DNA of 45,179 nucleotides from Gammaproteobacteria bacterium (GCA_030426545.1 JAUHYL010000030.1:1-45179), one strand, 5' to 3'; shown: positions 1-11,925, numbered from the stretch's first letter. Notes: generated from the letters alone by a model not told the origin. Made by a program: numbers and translations.

Positions 1-1734
1 CCAGTCTGGAGGCACCGCGCAGACCTCGACCGGAGTGCTTTGCGGTATGCCTTCCAGCAACGCGCTGACTCCCTCACTGACGCCGTCCACCTGGGTGCTG
101 TAACTGGCGTGCAATACCGCACTGCCAAGCGCGAACTGCTCGAGCAGGCTGTGGGCGTACTGCCATTCGCGCTCTGGCGTGGCATGGGGCATACCGCGCT
201 GGGCCTGCAGCGAAAGTGGTATTAGCGGGTTAGGCCGTGGCGCGGCGGGCCAGGCGCTACGCTGCATACCGATCATCCACAGCTGATCAAAGCTGAGGCC
301 CGCAGCTTCCAGCGGGCCCAGCACCTGCACGGCGCTGTCAGCCGTTTCAGGGTGCGATACCTTGCGCGCGCAGGCGCCGCGTAGAAGCTGCAATGCAGCT
401 TGAAACGACAGGGGGTCACAGACCAGATCCAGCGCGCCAAATTCATCCAGCGTATCGTACCAACGTTGCACCTGCTGAAATTCAAGCGAATCCAGGCCAG
501 CCTCCCCGGGCCAGCCCCAAATATCGAGTACGCTGTTAAATAGGGGGATCCAGCTTGAGGGCAACATCTTCTCGCGCGTCTGGCGCAGGCCACTGACTGC
601 GAGCAGGCAATCTCCGAATCGCAGCCTCTTGTCCGAATTGGCGTTGCTGGCAAAACTGCGCAATGCACCGGCATCCACGCGCTCGCTGCCACCCTCAAAG
701 AGACGGCGCAGGAAAATCTGGGCTGCCGCCGATTCCGCGTCAGAAAGCGCGACGAACTGACTGTTGAAAAGACGTACCACCTCGGCGACCGGAACGGGCA
801 TTTCGACCAGTTCCAGCAGCGTCAATGCGGTGCGTATCACAGGCACCTCTGACAGCGGCATACCGGCAGAGAAGTTCACCGGCAGGCTGGCATAGTGCTC
901 CCCAAGGCAATCAAACTCGCGCCGCAGTTCATATTCCAGCGCCGCCCGATCGCCGGCAGTTCCATTGAAAACAATGGCCACGGACTCATCGGGCGACTTC
1001 TGCTGCTGCGCTGCGGCCCAGGCAGCCACTCCCTTGATTTCCGCACGCCCATCGGTAAAGGGGTGTACGCACACGTCGCCGTCAGCTCGGCCGGTCTCAA
1101 ATCGCTCTACGCTTGAACCTTGAGACTGCAGGCACGTCTCGAGTAACGGGGCCAGTTCCCCCACCTCCAACAGCACCAGGTCCGGCTTTGCAGCGCGCGT
1201 GGTGGCATGACAGAGCGTGCGCAAACAGTCCGCGGTGGTACACAGGCCCCGCTGCTGCAATTTCCGCTCGAAGTCGTCCTGCCAGCATAAGAAGCGCTGG
1301 CAATCCCCCTCGAGGGCAAACAGTGAACGCAATGCCCGCCCGGCGCCCTGTGCGTCCAGGCTGATTTCCCAGCGCAGAAGCAGCTCCCGGGCCTCGCTGG
1401 CAAGCTCTGCCGCACCGGCAGGGTTGATCAGGCCCGCATCGTCATCTGCCTGCTCAAGGATAATCTGCTGCCAGAGCTGCAGTTCCTGCACCTTGCTCAG
1501 GGGCAGCACAGGAGGGAGTTCGCCGCCGCGCACTGCCGCATGCCACTGCTGCAGCAGCCAGCGCTCCATCGGATAGACCGGCAGTGGTTCCCAGACTTTC
1601 GCTCCCGCTTCGCTGTGCGACCGATCCCACTCCATCTTGACTCGCCGGGCCAGGCGAGCATTCGGGGTAAGCAGCAGGCAACCTCTCTGTATAAAGGGCT
1701 GCAGGTCGGAAATATCGTAAAGCCTATGCGCCAA
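1..1734 (-). CDS. AddB/RecB-like DNA repair nuclease (PD-(D/E)XK family), N-terminal part
   Basis: An open frame of 578 codons runs off the left edge, so the C-terminus is outside the window. The N-terminus (about residues 20-30) carries TPNARLARR, and residues about 468-495 carry VLGPLEAAG followed by FDQLWMIG and then RPNPLIPLS; this order matches the 'probable DNA repair protein' family related to AddB/RecB (TIGR03623-like) of beta- and gammaproteobacteria. In that family a C-terminal PD-(D/E)XK nuclease domain follows an inactive helicase-like region; that domain cannot be seen here. The start is taken as TTG at 1734, because an in-frame TGA lies just upstream and a GAGG ribosome site sits about 9 bases before it; the first in-frame ATG would remove the conserved N-terminal motif. 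A role in double-strand break repair is inferred from the family. Family assignment is fairly sure; exact role is not. Confidence 0.78.
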   Translation of the reverse strand, partial: MAHRLYDISDLQPFIQRGCLLLTPNARLARRVKMEWDRSHSEAGAKVWEPLPVYPMERWLLQQWHAAVRGGELPPVLPLSKVQELQLWQQIILEQADDDAGLINPAGAAELASEARELLLRWEISLDAQGAGRALRSLFALEGDCQRFLCWQDDFERKLQQRGLCTTADCLRTLCHATTRAAKPDLVLLEVGELAPLLETCLQSQGSSVERFETGRADGDVCVHPFTDGRAEIKGVAAWAAAQQQKSPDESVAIVFNGTAGDRAALEYELRREFDCLGEHYASLPVNFSAGMPLSEVPVIRTALTLLELVEMPVPVAEVVRLFNSQFVALSDAESAAAQIFLRRLFEGGSERVDAGALRSFASNANSDKRLRFGDCLLAVSGLRQTREKMLPSSWIPLFNSVLDIWGWPGEAGLDSLEFQQVQRWYDTLDEFGALDLVCDPLSFQAALQLLRGACARKVSHPETADSAVQVLGPLEAAGLSFDQLWMIGMQRSAWPAAPRPNPLIPLSLQAQRGMPHATPEREWQYAHSLLEQFALGSAVLHASYSTQVDGVSEGVSALLEGIPQSTPVEVCAVPPDW

Positions 1735-1907
1735 GCTGTTCAGACCTCAAAACCAGAGCCAACGGAGGCAGCGTTGCGTGCAGGCGGGGTGCAACGCCAG
1801 AGCATCAAGTGTGCAGGGAACCGCATGGCATGTCGAGAAAGGGCCCGGGACACCTGGCTGAAAAGCATACACACCCGGGGCCACGCTACAAAAACACCTC
1901 CGGCTGC

Positions 1908-1915
1908 TATAGAAT
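1908..1915 (+). promoter_or_regulatory. possible -10 element upstream of the DAHP synthase gene
   Basis: TATAGAAT lies about 70 bases before the DAHP synthase start and is followed by a GC-rich stretch. No good -35 hexamer is visible at the right distance, so this is a weak call. The rest of the 1735-1985 gap shows no gene; a five-codon open frame (1972-1989) overlaps the start of the next gene as ATGA. Confidence 0.3.
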
Positions 1916-1985
1916 GCCGCGCCCGGTGCAAGAAGCGTTGCACGCGGGCCACGTCATCTCAGATTGGCAGCATGAGCGTAAACAC

Positions 1986-3068
1986 ATGAGCAATAGCGAC
2001 GTGCACGAAGTGCACAACGTCAACGTCGGTTCGCAGAACGTACTGATAACACCCGAGGCGCTGAAAACTGCGCTTCCGATGTCAGCGTCCGTTCACGATA
2101 CCTTGGTAGAGAGCCGACAGATCATCGAGAATATTCTCGACCGCAAAGACCACCGCATCTTCGTCGTCGTGGGGCCCTGCTCTATTCACGACCCGGAAGC
2201 CGCACTCGACTACGCGCGTCGATTGAAGAAAATCGCCGACGAGGTGGCCGATACCGTGTATGTCGTTATGCGTGTCTATTTTGAAAAGCCGCGCACGACG
2301 GTTGGCTGGAAGGGGCTGGTCAATGATCCGCACCTGGACGATTCCTTCAAGATTGAGGAAGGCCTGCACATCGCGCGAAAGCTATTGCTGGATATCCTGG
2401 AAATAGGCCTGCCCACCTCCACCGAGGCGCTGGATCCTATTTCGCCGCAGTACCTGCAGGATCTCATCAGCTGGACCGCCATTGGTGCGCGAACCACCGA
2501 ATCCCAGACCCACCGCGAGATGGCCAGCGGGCTGTCCTCTGCGGTTGGCTTCAAGAACGGCACCGATGGCGGACTCACCGTGGCGACCAACGCCCTGATG
2601 TCAGCGGCCAAGCCGCACCGCTTTCTCGGTATTAATCGCCAGGGACAGGTATCGGTATTCACTACCCGGGGTAATCCCTACGCGCATATCGTACTGCGCG
2701 GCGGAGAACAGGGGCCCAATTACGATTCAGTGCACATCAAGCTGGCTGAAGATGCGCTGGCTGCCGCGGGCGCTTCCGGGAACATCATGGTGGACTGCAG
2801 TCACGCCAATTCCAGCAAGAAGCCTGAGTTGCAGCCACTGGTGGCCGACAACCTGTGCAACCAGATTATCGAGGGCAACCAGTCGATAGTGGGAATGATG
2901 ATCGAGAGCAATCTCGAGGCGGGTAACCAGTCCATCCCCGGCGACCTGTCGCAGCTGAAGTACGGTGTGTCAGTGACCGACGGCTGTATCGACTGGGAGA
3001 CTACGGAAGCCTGTCTACGGGATATGCGCGAGAAGTTGAAGGATGTTCTGCCCGCACGTATGAACTGA
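1986..3068 (+). CDS. aroG: 3-deoxy-7-phosphoheptulonate (DAHP) synthase, class I
   Basis: Cytosolic enzyme that joins phosphoenolpyruvate and erythrose 4-phosphate, the first step of the shikimate pathway to aromatic amino acids. The protein has 360 residues, close to E. coli AroG/AroF/AroH. GPCSIHD (63-69) holds the metal-binding cysteine Cys65; KPRTT (101-105) binds PEP; a GARTTESQ stretch and the DCSHANSSKK region near residue 270 are also present. The ATG at 1986 was chosen because the class I sequence begins directly there; the frame is open further upstream but that part has no family similarity. It stands alone, with no other aromatic-pathway gene beside it. Which isoenzyme it is (which amino acid inhibits it) cannot be read from the sequence with confidence, so the symbol marks the family only. 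Confidence 0.93.
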   Translation: MSNSDVHEVHNVNVGSQNVLITPEALKTALPMSASVHDTLVESRQIIENILDRKDHRIFVVVGPCSIHDPEAALDYARRLKKIADEVADTVYVVMRVYFEKPRTTVGWKGLVNDPHLDDSFKIEEGLHIARKLLLDILEIGLPTSTEALDPISPQYLQDLISWTAIGARTTESQTHREMASGLSSAVGFKNGTDGGLTVATNALMSAAKPHRFLGINRQGQVSVFTTRGNPYAHIVLRGGEQGPNYDSVHIKLAEDALAAAGASGNIMVDCSHANSSKKPELQPLVADNLCNQIIEGNQSIVGMMIESNLEAGNQSIPGDLSQLKYGVSVTDGCIDWETTEACLRDMREKLKDVLPARMN

Positions 3069-3080
3069 GGCGCCCTTCTC

Positions 3081-3136
3081 CCGCCCGGCGCTCATCCTGG
3101 GTCACCACGCAGCTAGCTGTTCTGCTGTCCGGGCGG
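3081..3136. repeat. inverted repeat between convergent aroG and nfuA
   Basis: CCGCCCGG (3081-3088) and CCGGGCGG (3129-3136) are perfect complements separated by 40 bases, in the gap between two convergent genes. The long loop and lack of a T tract make it a poor intrinsic terminator on either strand, though it may still help end transcription. Confidence 0.3.
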
Positions 3137-3144
3137 TAAGCCGA

Positions 3145-3720
3145 CTAGTAGTACGCCTGGCTGGTATCGGTGTGATCAGTGATATCCCTGACTCCGGCAA
3201 GCTGTGGTATCTGCTCTAGCAGGGTTTTCTCCACTCCGCCCTTCAGGGTCATATCGACCGCGCTGCAGCCCTGACAACCACCGCCGAACTGCAACACCGC
3301 GAACTGGTCCTCGGTGACTTCCACGAGGCTGACCTCACCGCCGTGCGCAGCCAGCGCGGGGTTGACCTCGTTATAGAGCACATAGTTGATGCGGTCTTCC
3401 ACCGGGCTGTCATCGTTCACCCGGGGCATTTTGGCGTTGGGCGCCTTGATGGTGAGCTGCCCACCCATGCGATCCTTGGCGTAATCGACCAGTGCGTCTT
3501 CAAGAAACGGCAGGCTGCGGCCCTCGTACCAGACCTTGAACCTCGTGAGTTCGCGTTCTTCATCGCCGTCTTGCACGTCGCCCTCACGGCAGTAGGCGAT
3601 GCAGGTTTCGGCACGCGGCGTGCCGGGCTGGTTGATAAACACCCTGACGCCCAGGGCATCTTCCTGTTTCGCGAGCAGTTCTGCGAGGTAATCCTGCGCG
3701 GATTCAGTGATAGTGATCAT
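3145..3720 (-). CDS. nfuA: Fe-S biogenesis protein NfuA
   Basis: Scaffold/carrier that delivers 4Fe-4S clusters to target enzymes in the cytosol, important under oxidative stress and iron limitation. The protein has 191 residues, the same as E. coli NfuA: an A-type-like N-terminal domain (about 1-95) that has lost the cluster-binding cysteine pattern, and a C-terminal Nfu domain with the GGCQGC motif, Cys149 and Cys152, that binds the bridging cluster. It is divergent from metH, with which it shares a 184-base intergenic region. An IscR-type palindrome lies 15 bases before its start, which fits Fe-S dependent control. The product is certain; the regulation is inferred from the site. Confidence 0.96.
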   Translation of the reverse strand: MITITESAQDYLAELLAKQEDALGVRVFINQPGTPRAETCIAYCREGDVQDGDEERELTRFKVWYEGRSLPFLEDALVDYAKDRMGGQLTIKAPNAKMPRVNDDSPVEDRINYVLYNEVNPALAAHGGEVSLVEVTEDQFAVLQFGGGCQGCSAVDMTLKGGVEKTLLEQIPQLAGVRDITDHTDTSQAYY

Positions 3721-3730
3721 GCAACAAATC

Positions 3731-3755
3731 CAATCCGAGTAATTTACTCGGGTAT
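3731..3755 (-). promoter_or_regulatory. IscR-like operator upstream of nfuA
   Basis: CCGAGTAATTTACTCGG (3735-3751) is a perfect 8-bp inverted repeat around one central base, followed by GTAT. Over 25 positions it agrees with the type 1 IscR consensus (as I recall it) at about 20, with symmetric exceptions in both half sites. IscR is known to act on nfuA in E. coli. A TAGAAT -10-like hexamer sits immediately before it on the nfuA strand, so the site would overlap the transcription start and could repress. Confidence 0.55.
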
Positions 3756-3824
3756 TCTACCAAAGTAATGGCCAAAAGTGTGAGACTGACCGAGAACTCA
3801 CAGCAATTCACAGCCATAATCTGC

Positions 3825-3881
3825 TAAGATAAATGGCTTTTTTGGGCCCCGAAGGGTCCGAAATTCAGGCCCTTACGGCCC
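3825..3881 (+). promoter_or_regulatory. metH promoter -10 and short leader with alternative hairpins
   Basis: TAAGAT (3825-3830) is a plausible -10 that would start a leader near 3837; no clear -35 is seen. The leader can fold as GGGCCC (3844-3849) with GGGTCC (3854-3859) across a CGAA loop, plus GGCC (3868-3871) with GGCC (3877-3880). The same bases can instead form a nested stem, 3844-3848 with 3877-3881 and 3854-3858 with 3868-3872. It is too short to be a cobalamin riboswitch. Confidence 0.3.
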
Positions 3882-3904
3882 GTTTGATTGTACAGGAATG
3901 CTTG

Positions 3905-7609
<3,705 letters not shown>

Positions 7610-7699
7610 CCGGCACTGATCGACGGGATTGGGGCCCGGATCAGGCCGCCGCAGCCGGGACTATTCGCAAGGGTTTAACGGTTGGGTTGGAAAGCGGCA

Positions 7700-7724
7700 C
7701 CGGGTGGACGGTACGCCCACCCGG
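7700..7724. terminator. GC-rich hairpin after metH
   Basis: CCGGGTGG (7700-7707) pairs perfectly with CCACCCGG (7717-7724) over a 9-base loop, between the convergent metH and the small membrane gene. There is no T tract on either side, so it would be an imperfect intrinsic terminator. Confidence 0.4.
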
Positions 7725-7735
7725 CCGGAGAAGGT

Positions 7736-7858
7736 TCAGGAAGGCATTCCCGCCAGCCACAGGTACATGGAAAAGACCACGACGGCGATGATGGCCGTCG
7801 CGGCCCATGCGTCCGCCACCCCGTCTGCATCGCGTTCGGTTTGATTGTTGTCCGCCAT
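7736..7858 (-). CDS. small single-pass membrane protein, 40 residues, unknown function
   Basis: I do not recognise this protein by name. It has a polar, acidic N-terminus (about 1-16) followed by one hydrophobic segment from about 17 to 38 (TAIIAVVVF, MYLWLAG), so a single membrane helix is expected with very little on the far side. Evidence that it is a real gene: an ATG preceded by GGAG at eight bases, and a perfect TATAAT with a TTG-type -35 upstream. A start six codons earlier (ATG, giving MTLELE before the chosen start) is possible but would lie upstream of the ribosome site. It is convergent with metH and divergent from xdhC. Small proteins of this kind often tune a membrane complex, but nothing here shows which. 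Confidence 0.7.
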   Translation of the reverse strand: MADNNQTERDADGVADAWAATAIIAVVVFSMYLWLAGMPS

Positions 7859-7891
7859 TTCTAGCTCCAGAGTCATGTTAAATCGGCGCGC

Positions 7892-7919
7892 ATTATAGCA
7901 GCAAACCCCGTTGGCCCAA
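7892..7919 (-). promoter_or_regulatory. sigma70 promoter of the 40-residue membrane protein gene
   Basis: On the minus strand TTGGGC (7914-7919) and a perfect TATAAT (7892-7897) are separated by 16 bases, giving a transcript start about 25 bases before the ATG. Confidence 0.6.
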
Positions 7920-8048
7920 GTCTCTAATTGCCCTGCCCCAGCATTGATTCCCGCGATTCGCCGCGGTTGTCTTACTGCGTTATCGTTCGGACCCAAACAG
8001 ACCCGTTTTTCAGGTAAGATTTCGGCCGGAAAACAGAACGACGCCACT

Positions 8049-9002
8049 ATGCAGACACAGCAGCACGAGGTACTTGAGGGCATCAGCAACTGGCTGCACA
8101 GCGATGCGGATTGCTGGCTTTGCGCGGTGGTTGCAACGGTCGGCTCATCGCCACGCCCGGTGGGCTCTCTCGCAGCACTGCACCGGGATGGCCGACAGAT
8201 CGGGTCACTCTCTGGCGGCTGTATTGAGGAGGATCTTGCTCGACGCCTGCTCGCGGGTGAATACGATTCGCCCGCGCCGCAGCGTGTTGAATACGGTGTC
8301 ACTGCGGAGGAAAACGAGCGGCTTGGGCTACCCTGCGGCGGCAGGTTGACCCTGCTTGTACAGAGACTGCAACGTGCAGATCAGGCCTGGCTCAGCGAGA
8401 CATTGCGTTCCCTGCGCGAGCGCGAATGTATCGAGCGTCATGTCGATCTGGGCTCGGGGTCAACCGAGCTTCAGCGAGTACCTGCATTCACCCCTCTACG
8501 ACTGGATGAAAAAACGTTGCGACAGTGCTTTGGGCCGCAGATGCGCATGTTACTGGTTGGCGCCGGCCAACTCGCTCACAGCGTGGCAGAACTCGCTCAG
8601 GCAATGGACTATGAGGTTATCGTCACCGACCCCCGGGAAGAGGTGTTGCGGCAGTGGGCCGGGCCCGATGTGAGGCGGCTGGGCGGAATGCCGGATGACG
8701 TCGCCAGTGCACACGCGGCCGATGCACAATCAGTGGTCATCACGTTGACGCATGACCCAAGAATCGATGATATGGCGCTGATGCAGGCGCTGGAAACCGA
8801 TGCCTGGTATGTGGGCGCGCTGGGGTCTGAACGCACCACAAAAAATCGCTTGCTGCGTCTGCGTGAGTTGGGGGTCAGCGAGACAAACCTGGCCAGGCTG
8901 CACGCCCCGGTTGGGCTGCCAATCGGCAGCAAAACACCGGTTGAAATTGCCGTTGCCATCATGGCACAGCTCACGCAGTTACGTCGCAGCCGCGCCACTT
9001 GA
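8049..9002 (+). CDS. XdhC/CoxI-family molybdoenzyme maturation protein
   Basis: Members of this family bind molybdenum cofactor and help add the terminal sulfur before insertion into xanthine dehydrogenase, CO dehydrogenase or aldehyde oxidase type enzymes. The 317-residue protein has the N-terminal XdhC domain (GSSPRPVGS, then GSLSGGCIEEDL, about 30-65) and the C-terminal Rossmann domain (LLVGAGQLAHSV near 168, later YVGALGSERT). ATG at 8049 is where family similarity begins; the frame extends upstream without it, and the ribosome site is weak. The next gene, a MobA-like nucleotidyltransferase, begins 8 bases after the stop, an arrangement typical for this pair. No molybdenum hydroxylase gene is in the window, so the client enzyme is unknown. 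Confidence 0.85.
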   Translation: MQTQQHEVLEGISNWLHSDADCWLCAVVATVGSSPRPVGSLAALHRDGRQIGSLSGGCIEEDLARRLLAGEYDSPAPQRVEYGVTAEENERLGLPCGGRLTLLVQRLQRADQAWLSETLRSLRERECIERHVDLGSGSTELQRVPAFTPLRLDEKTLRQCFGPQMRMLLVGAGQLAHSVAELAQAMDYEVIVTDPREEVLRQWAGPDVRRLGGMPDDVASAHAADAQSVVITLTHDPRIDDMALMQALETDAWYVGALGSERTTKNRLLRLRELGVSETNLARLHAPVGLPIGSKTPVEIAVAIMAQLTQLRRSRAT

Positions 9003-9010
9003 TCCCCGCC

Positions 9011-9613
9011 ATGGTGCAGCCAGAACCAATGCACGGAGTCGCTGGCGTGCTGGTGCTTGCCGCCGGTGCAAGCAACCGTTTCGGCAGCGACAAGCGACAG
9101 GCAGTGCTGGATGACAACGTCAGCGTCCTGGACAGGCTGCTGGCGACTCTGGAAGAGTCTGGCCTGGAGGTTTGCGTATGTCTGGCGCCGGGCGACAAGG
9201 ACCTCAGCGCCAACCTCGCCACACGCGGCATTGCCTCCGTCTACTGTCCCCGTGCCCACGAGGGTATGGGCGCAACGCTCGCCCACGGCATCACCGCCGT
9301 GCACACATGGCCCGCTACACTCATCGCACTGGCTGACATGCCGTGGATCGAAGTCTCCACGTTCCAGGTGCTGGCAGGCCATTGCAGCGCTGACACCATC
9401 GTCGCGCCCCGCTTCGATGGGCGCCAGGGCCACCCCGTGGGGTTCGGCAGGGCCTTTTATCCACTGCTGCGCGCACTTGCGGGCGACACGGGCGGACGCG
9501 ATATTCTGCGCTCCAACCCGGCCAGCATACAGTTCGTTGACGTTGACGATCCGGCAATTCATTGGGATATCGATACGCACGCCGATCTCACGCGTGGCAA
9601 CACCACGAACTGA
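9011..9613 (+). CDS. MobA/MocA-like nucleotidyltransferase for molybdenum cofactor
   Basis: Probable CTP:molybdopterin cytidylyltransferase (MocA type), which attaches CMP to molybdopterin for enzymes of the xanthine oxidase family. The protein (200 residues from this ATG) has the NTP-transferase signature LVLAAGASNRFGSDK near residue 15, a LADMPW metal-binding loop near 110, and a GHPVGFG segment. Three starts are possible: TTG at 8999 that overlaps the xdhC stop, ATG at 9011, ATG at 9029. None has a clear ribosome site, which fits translational coupling to the gene before it. MocA rather than MobA is inferred from the XdhC neighbour; the sequence alone would also allow GMP transfer. Confidence 0.78.
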   Translation: MVQPEPMHGVAGVLVLAAGASNRFGSDKRQAVLDDNVSVLDRLLATLEESGLEVCVCLAPGDKDLSANLATRGIASVYCPRAHEGMGATLAHGITAVHTWPATLIALADMPWIEVSTFQVLAGHCSADTIVAPRFDGRQGHPVGFGRAFYPLLRALAGDTGGRDILRSNPASIQFVDVDDPAIHWDIDTHADLTRGNTTN

Positions 9614-9699
9614 CGCAGCGCCGGGAATCACAGCGCATTATCCATGCGTCAATCAAGGGTATCTCACGCCCCGGGCGGCTCGGTATGGCTTTCGTACTC

Positions 9700-9775
9700 G
9701 GAGGCATAACTATATGAATAATATGACTATTTATTGGCCGATATTTTCTGGTAAGGTAGCGCCTCTTCGCGCGGC
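9700..9775 (+). promoter_or_regulatory. AT-rich upstream region of cysI
   Basis: The 196-base gap before cysI contains an AT-rich block (about 9705-9755) that stands out from its GC-rich surroundings, with TAAGGT (9752-9757) as a possible -10. In related bacteria cysI is activated by CysB, which binds degenerate AT-rich sites; this is only a suggestion from position and composition. Confidence 0.3.
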
Positions 9776-9809
9776 GCCAAAGGCTGGCCGCTCCACACAG
9801 GAAGCCTGA

Positions 9810-11474
9810 ATGTACGTTTACGACAAAGTAGACCAGAAGATTATCGACGAGAGGGTTGCCCAATACCGCGACCAGACCGCGCGCTACCTGGCGGGGGAGC
9901 TGAGCGAAGAACAGTTCCTGCCCCTGCGCCTGCAAAACGGCCTGTATATACAGCGTCTCGCGCCCATGCTGCGCATCGCCGTACCTTACGGCCTGCTGAA
10001 TACCCGGCAGGTACGCAAGCTTGCGTGGCTGTCACGCGAGTACGACAAGGGCTACGTTCATATCAGCACGCGGCAAAACGTACAGATGAACTGGCCGCAA
10101 TTACCCGAGGTTCCGGACATCCTGGCGGAACTCGCCGCCGTGGAGATGCACGCCGTTCAAACCAGTGGCAACTGTATCCGCAATACCACCACCGACCAGT
10201 TCGCCGGCGTTGCACCGGATGAGTTGACCGATCCGCGCCCCTACTGTGAACTGATCCGGCAGTGGTCTACCTTTCATCCGGAATTCGCCTTCCTTCCCCG
10301 AAAATTCAAAATTGCCGTCTGCGGTAGCGAATCAGACCGCGCCGCTATCTACGCCCACGACATAGGGCTGGAACTGGTGCGGAACGATAAGGGAGAAATC
10401 GGCCTCAAGGTATTGGCCGGCGGCGGCCTGGGGCGCACACCGGTGATCGGCTCAGTGATCTGTGACTGGCTGGCGCCACGCCACATGCTCACCTACCTGG
10501 AGGCGATACTGCGCGTCTACAATCAGCACGGTCGGCGCGACAACAAGTACAAGGCGCGTATCAAGATACTGGTGCGCGCGATGGGCGTCGACGCGTTTCG
10601 GGCGGCGGTAGAAAAGGAGTGGGCTGCCATCAAGGACGGCCCCAGCACACTGACCGAGAACGCCTTGGCACACGCCGCATCGTTTTTTACCGACCCGCCC
10701 TACGAGACTTTGGACGGCGCCGCAGCGAACCGTGAACTCGCCGACCTTTGCAGCGAAGACGCGATTTTCTCGAACTGGGTAGAGCGCAATACCCGCGAAC
10801 ACCGCGTGGACGGTTATCGCAGTGTCACCGTGTCGCTGAAAGCCACCGGCTTCCCACCCGGAGACATCACGGCTGAGCAGTTGGAGCAGCTGGCAGACCT
10901 GGCGGACGAGTTCTCCTTTGGCGAAATTCGTACCACGCATCAGCAAAATCTGGTACTTGCCGACGTGCGCAGCGCGGATCTTCATAGTCTGTGGCAGCGG
11001 CTACAGCCCTTGGGCCTCGCCACCGCGAACATCGGCTACCTCACCGATATGATCTGCTGCCCCGGTGGAGACTACTGCGCCCTCGCCAATGCCAAGTCCA
11101 TTCCTGTCGCGGAGGCCATACAGGCGCGCTTTGATGATATGGATTACGTTTACGACCTGGGCCCCATCGATGTGAATATCAGTGGCTGCATGAACGCCTG
11201 CGGTCACCATCACATTGGCCACATCGGTATTCTCGGCGTGGACAAGAAAGGCCAGGAGTTCTATCAAGTGTGCCTGGGAGGAAGCCAGGCGAAAGATGCG
11301 TCTATCGGCAAGATTCTCGGACCGTCCTTCAAGCAGGAGGACATGCCAGACGTGATGGAGAAAATACTCGACACCTTCGTATCGCTGCGTGCGGAGGAGG
11401 AATCGTTTCTGGATACCTACCGCCGTGTGGGCATTGATCCTTTCAAGGAGCGCGTCTATGCCGAAGCTGATTAA
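9810..11474 (+). CDS. cysI: sulfite (nitrite/sulfite) reductase hemoprotein
   Basis: Reduces sulfite to sulfide with six electrons in assimilatory sulfur metabolism, using siroheme bridged to a 4Fe-4S cluster. The 554-residue protein has the two-fold repeated ferredoxin-like and siroheme half domains of the family; STRQNVQ (about 88-94) and the paired TTHQQNL (about 376-382) are the siroheme-contact segments. Cluster ligands are seen as Cys417 and Cys423 (C-x5-C) and Cys460 and Cys464 (C-x3-C, in SGCMNACG). It resembles the Pseudomonas-type CysI, which works with ferredoxin or an undefined donor rather than with CysJ. AGGA lies 8 bases before the ATG. The DUF934 gene overlaps its last 17 bases. 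A nitrite role cannot be fully excluded but the partner gene favours sulfite. Confidence 0.93.
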   Translation: MYVYDKVDQKIIDERVAQYRDQTARYLAGELSEEQFLPLRLQNGLYIQRLAPMLRIAVPYGLLNTRQVRKLAWLSREYDKGYVHISTRQNVQMNWPQLPEVPDILAELAAVEMHAVQTSGNCIRNTTTDQFAGVAPDELTDPRPYCELIRQWSTFHPEFAFLPRKFKIAVCGSESDRAAIYAHDIGLELVRNDKGEIGLKVLAGGGLGRTPVIGSVICDWLAPRHMLTYLEAILRVYNQHGRRDNKYKARIKILVRAMGVDAFRAAVEKEWAAIKDGPSTLTENALAHAASFFTDPPYETLDGAAANRELADLCSEDAIFSNWVERNTREHRVDGYRSVTVSLKATGFPPGDITAEQLEQLADLADEFSFGEIRTTHQQNLVLADVRSADLHSLWQRLQPLGLATANIGYLTDMICCPGGDYCALANAKSIPVAEAIQARFDDMDYVYDLGPIDVNISGCMNACGHHHIGHIGILGVDKKGQEFYQVCLGGSQAKDASIGKILGPSFKQEDMPDVMEKILDTFVSLRAEEESFLDTYRRVGIDPFKERVYAEAD

Positions 11475-11925
11475 AAACGGCACCATTATCGGCGATAACT
11501 GGCTTCCCGCTGACGACACCCTGGAGCAGCCGGCCTCGAATCAGATTCACACCCTGTCGCAGTGGCAGGCATTACCCGAGAAATCGGGGTCAGCGGTTCA
11601 GCTGGAACCTGGTGACGGCGTGGAACCGCTGCTGGAACACCTGACCGATATTGCAGTCGTTGCCGTTAATTTCCCCGGCTTTATGGATGGCCGCGGCTTT
11701 TCCTACGCAAGGGAACTCCGTGAGCGTGGCTATCGCGGTGAAATCCGCGCTACAGGCCACTTCATACGCGACCAGTTGACCTACCTGTCGCGTGTTGGCT
11801 GTGACGCTTTTCAGTTTGCCGACGAGACGCTACTGGAGCCGGCGCTGGCCAGCCTGCAAGACTTCAGCGAGTATTACCAGGCGGCCATCGACCAACCACA
11901 GCCGCTGTTTCGTCGACGCGCCTGA
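11458..11925 (+). CDS. DUF934 protein, partner of sulfite reductase
   Basis: A 155-residue protein of the DUF934 (COG3749) family, found next to cysI in Pseudomonas and relatives and thought to help sulfite reduction. Seen features: FPGFMDGRGFSYARELRERG near the middle, then a conserved GHFIRDQ and FADETLLEPAL segment; no signal peptide or membrane segment. The ATG lies inside the end of cysI (17-base overlap), so the two are surely co-transcribed and probably translationally coupled. The biochemical role is not established; electron delivery or enzyme assembly have been suggested. Confidence 0.9.
   Translation: MPKLIKNGTIIGDNWLPADDTLEQPASNQIHTLSQWQALPEKSGSAVQLEPGDGVEPLLEHLTDIAVVAVNFPGFMDGRGFSYARELRERGYRGEIRATGHFIRDQLTYLSRVGCDAFQFADETLLEPALASLQDFSEYYQAAIDQPQPLFRRRA

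Noticed and set aside
1972-1989. Five-codon open frame overlapping the aroG start as a leader peptide
   Set aside because: It has no aromatic codons, no attenuator-like hairpins and a poor ribosome site, so a regulatory leader peptide is not supported.
3081-3136. Inverted repeat between aroG and nfuA as a strong intrinsic terminator
   Set aside because: The 40-base loop and missing T tract make it a weak candidate; it is listed only as a repeat.
8609-9631. Minus-strand frame of 340 codons across xdhC and mocA
   Set aside because: Antisense shadow of two well-supported genes; composition follows the opposite strand and no family is recognisable.
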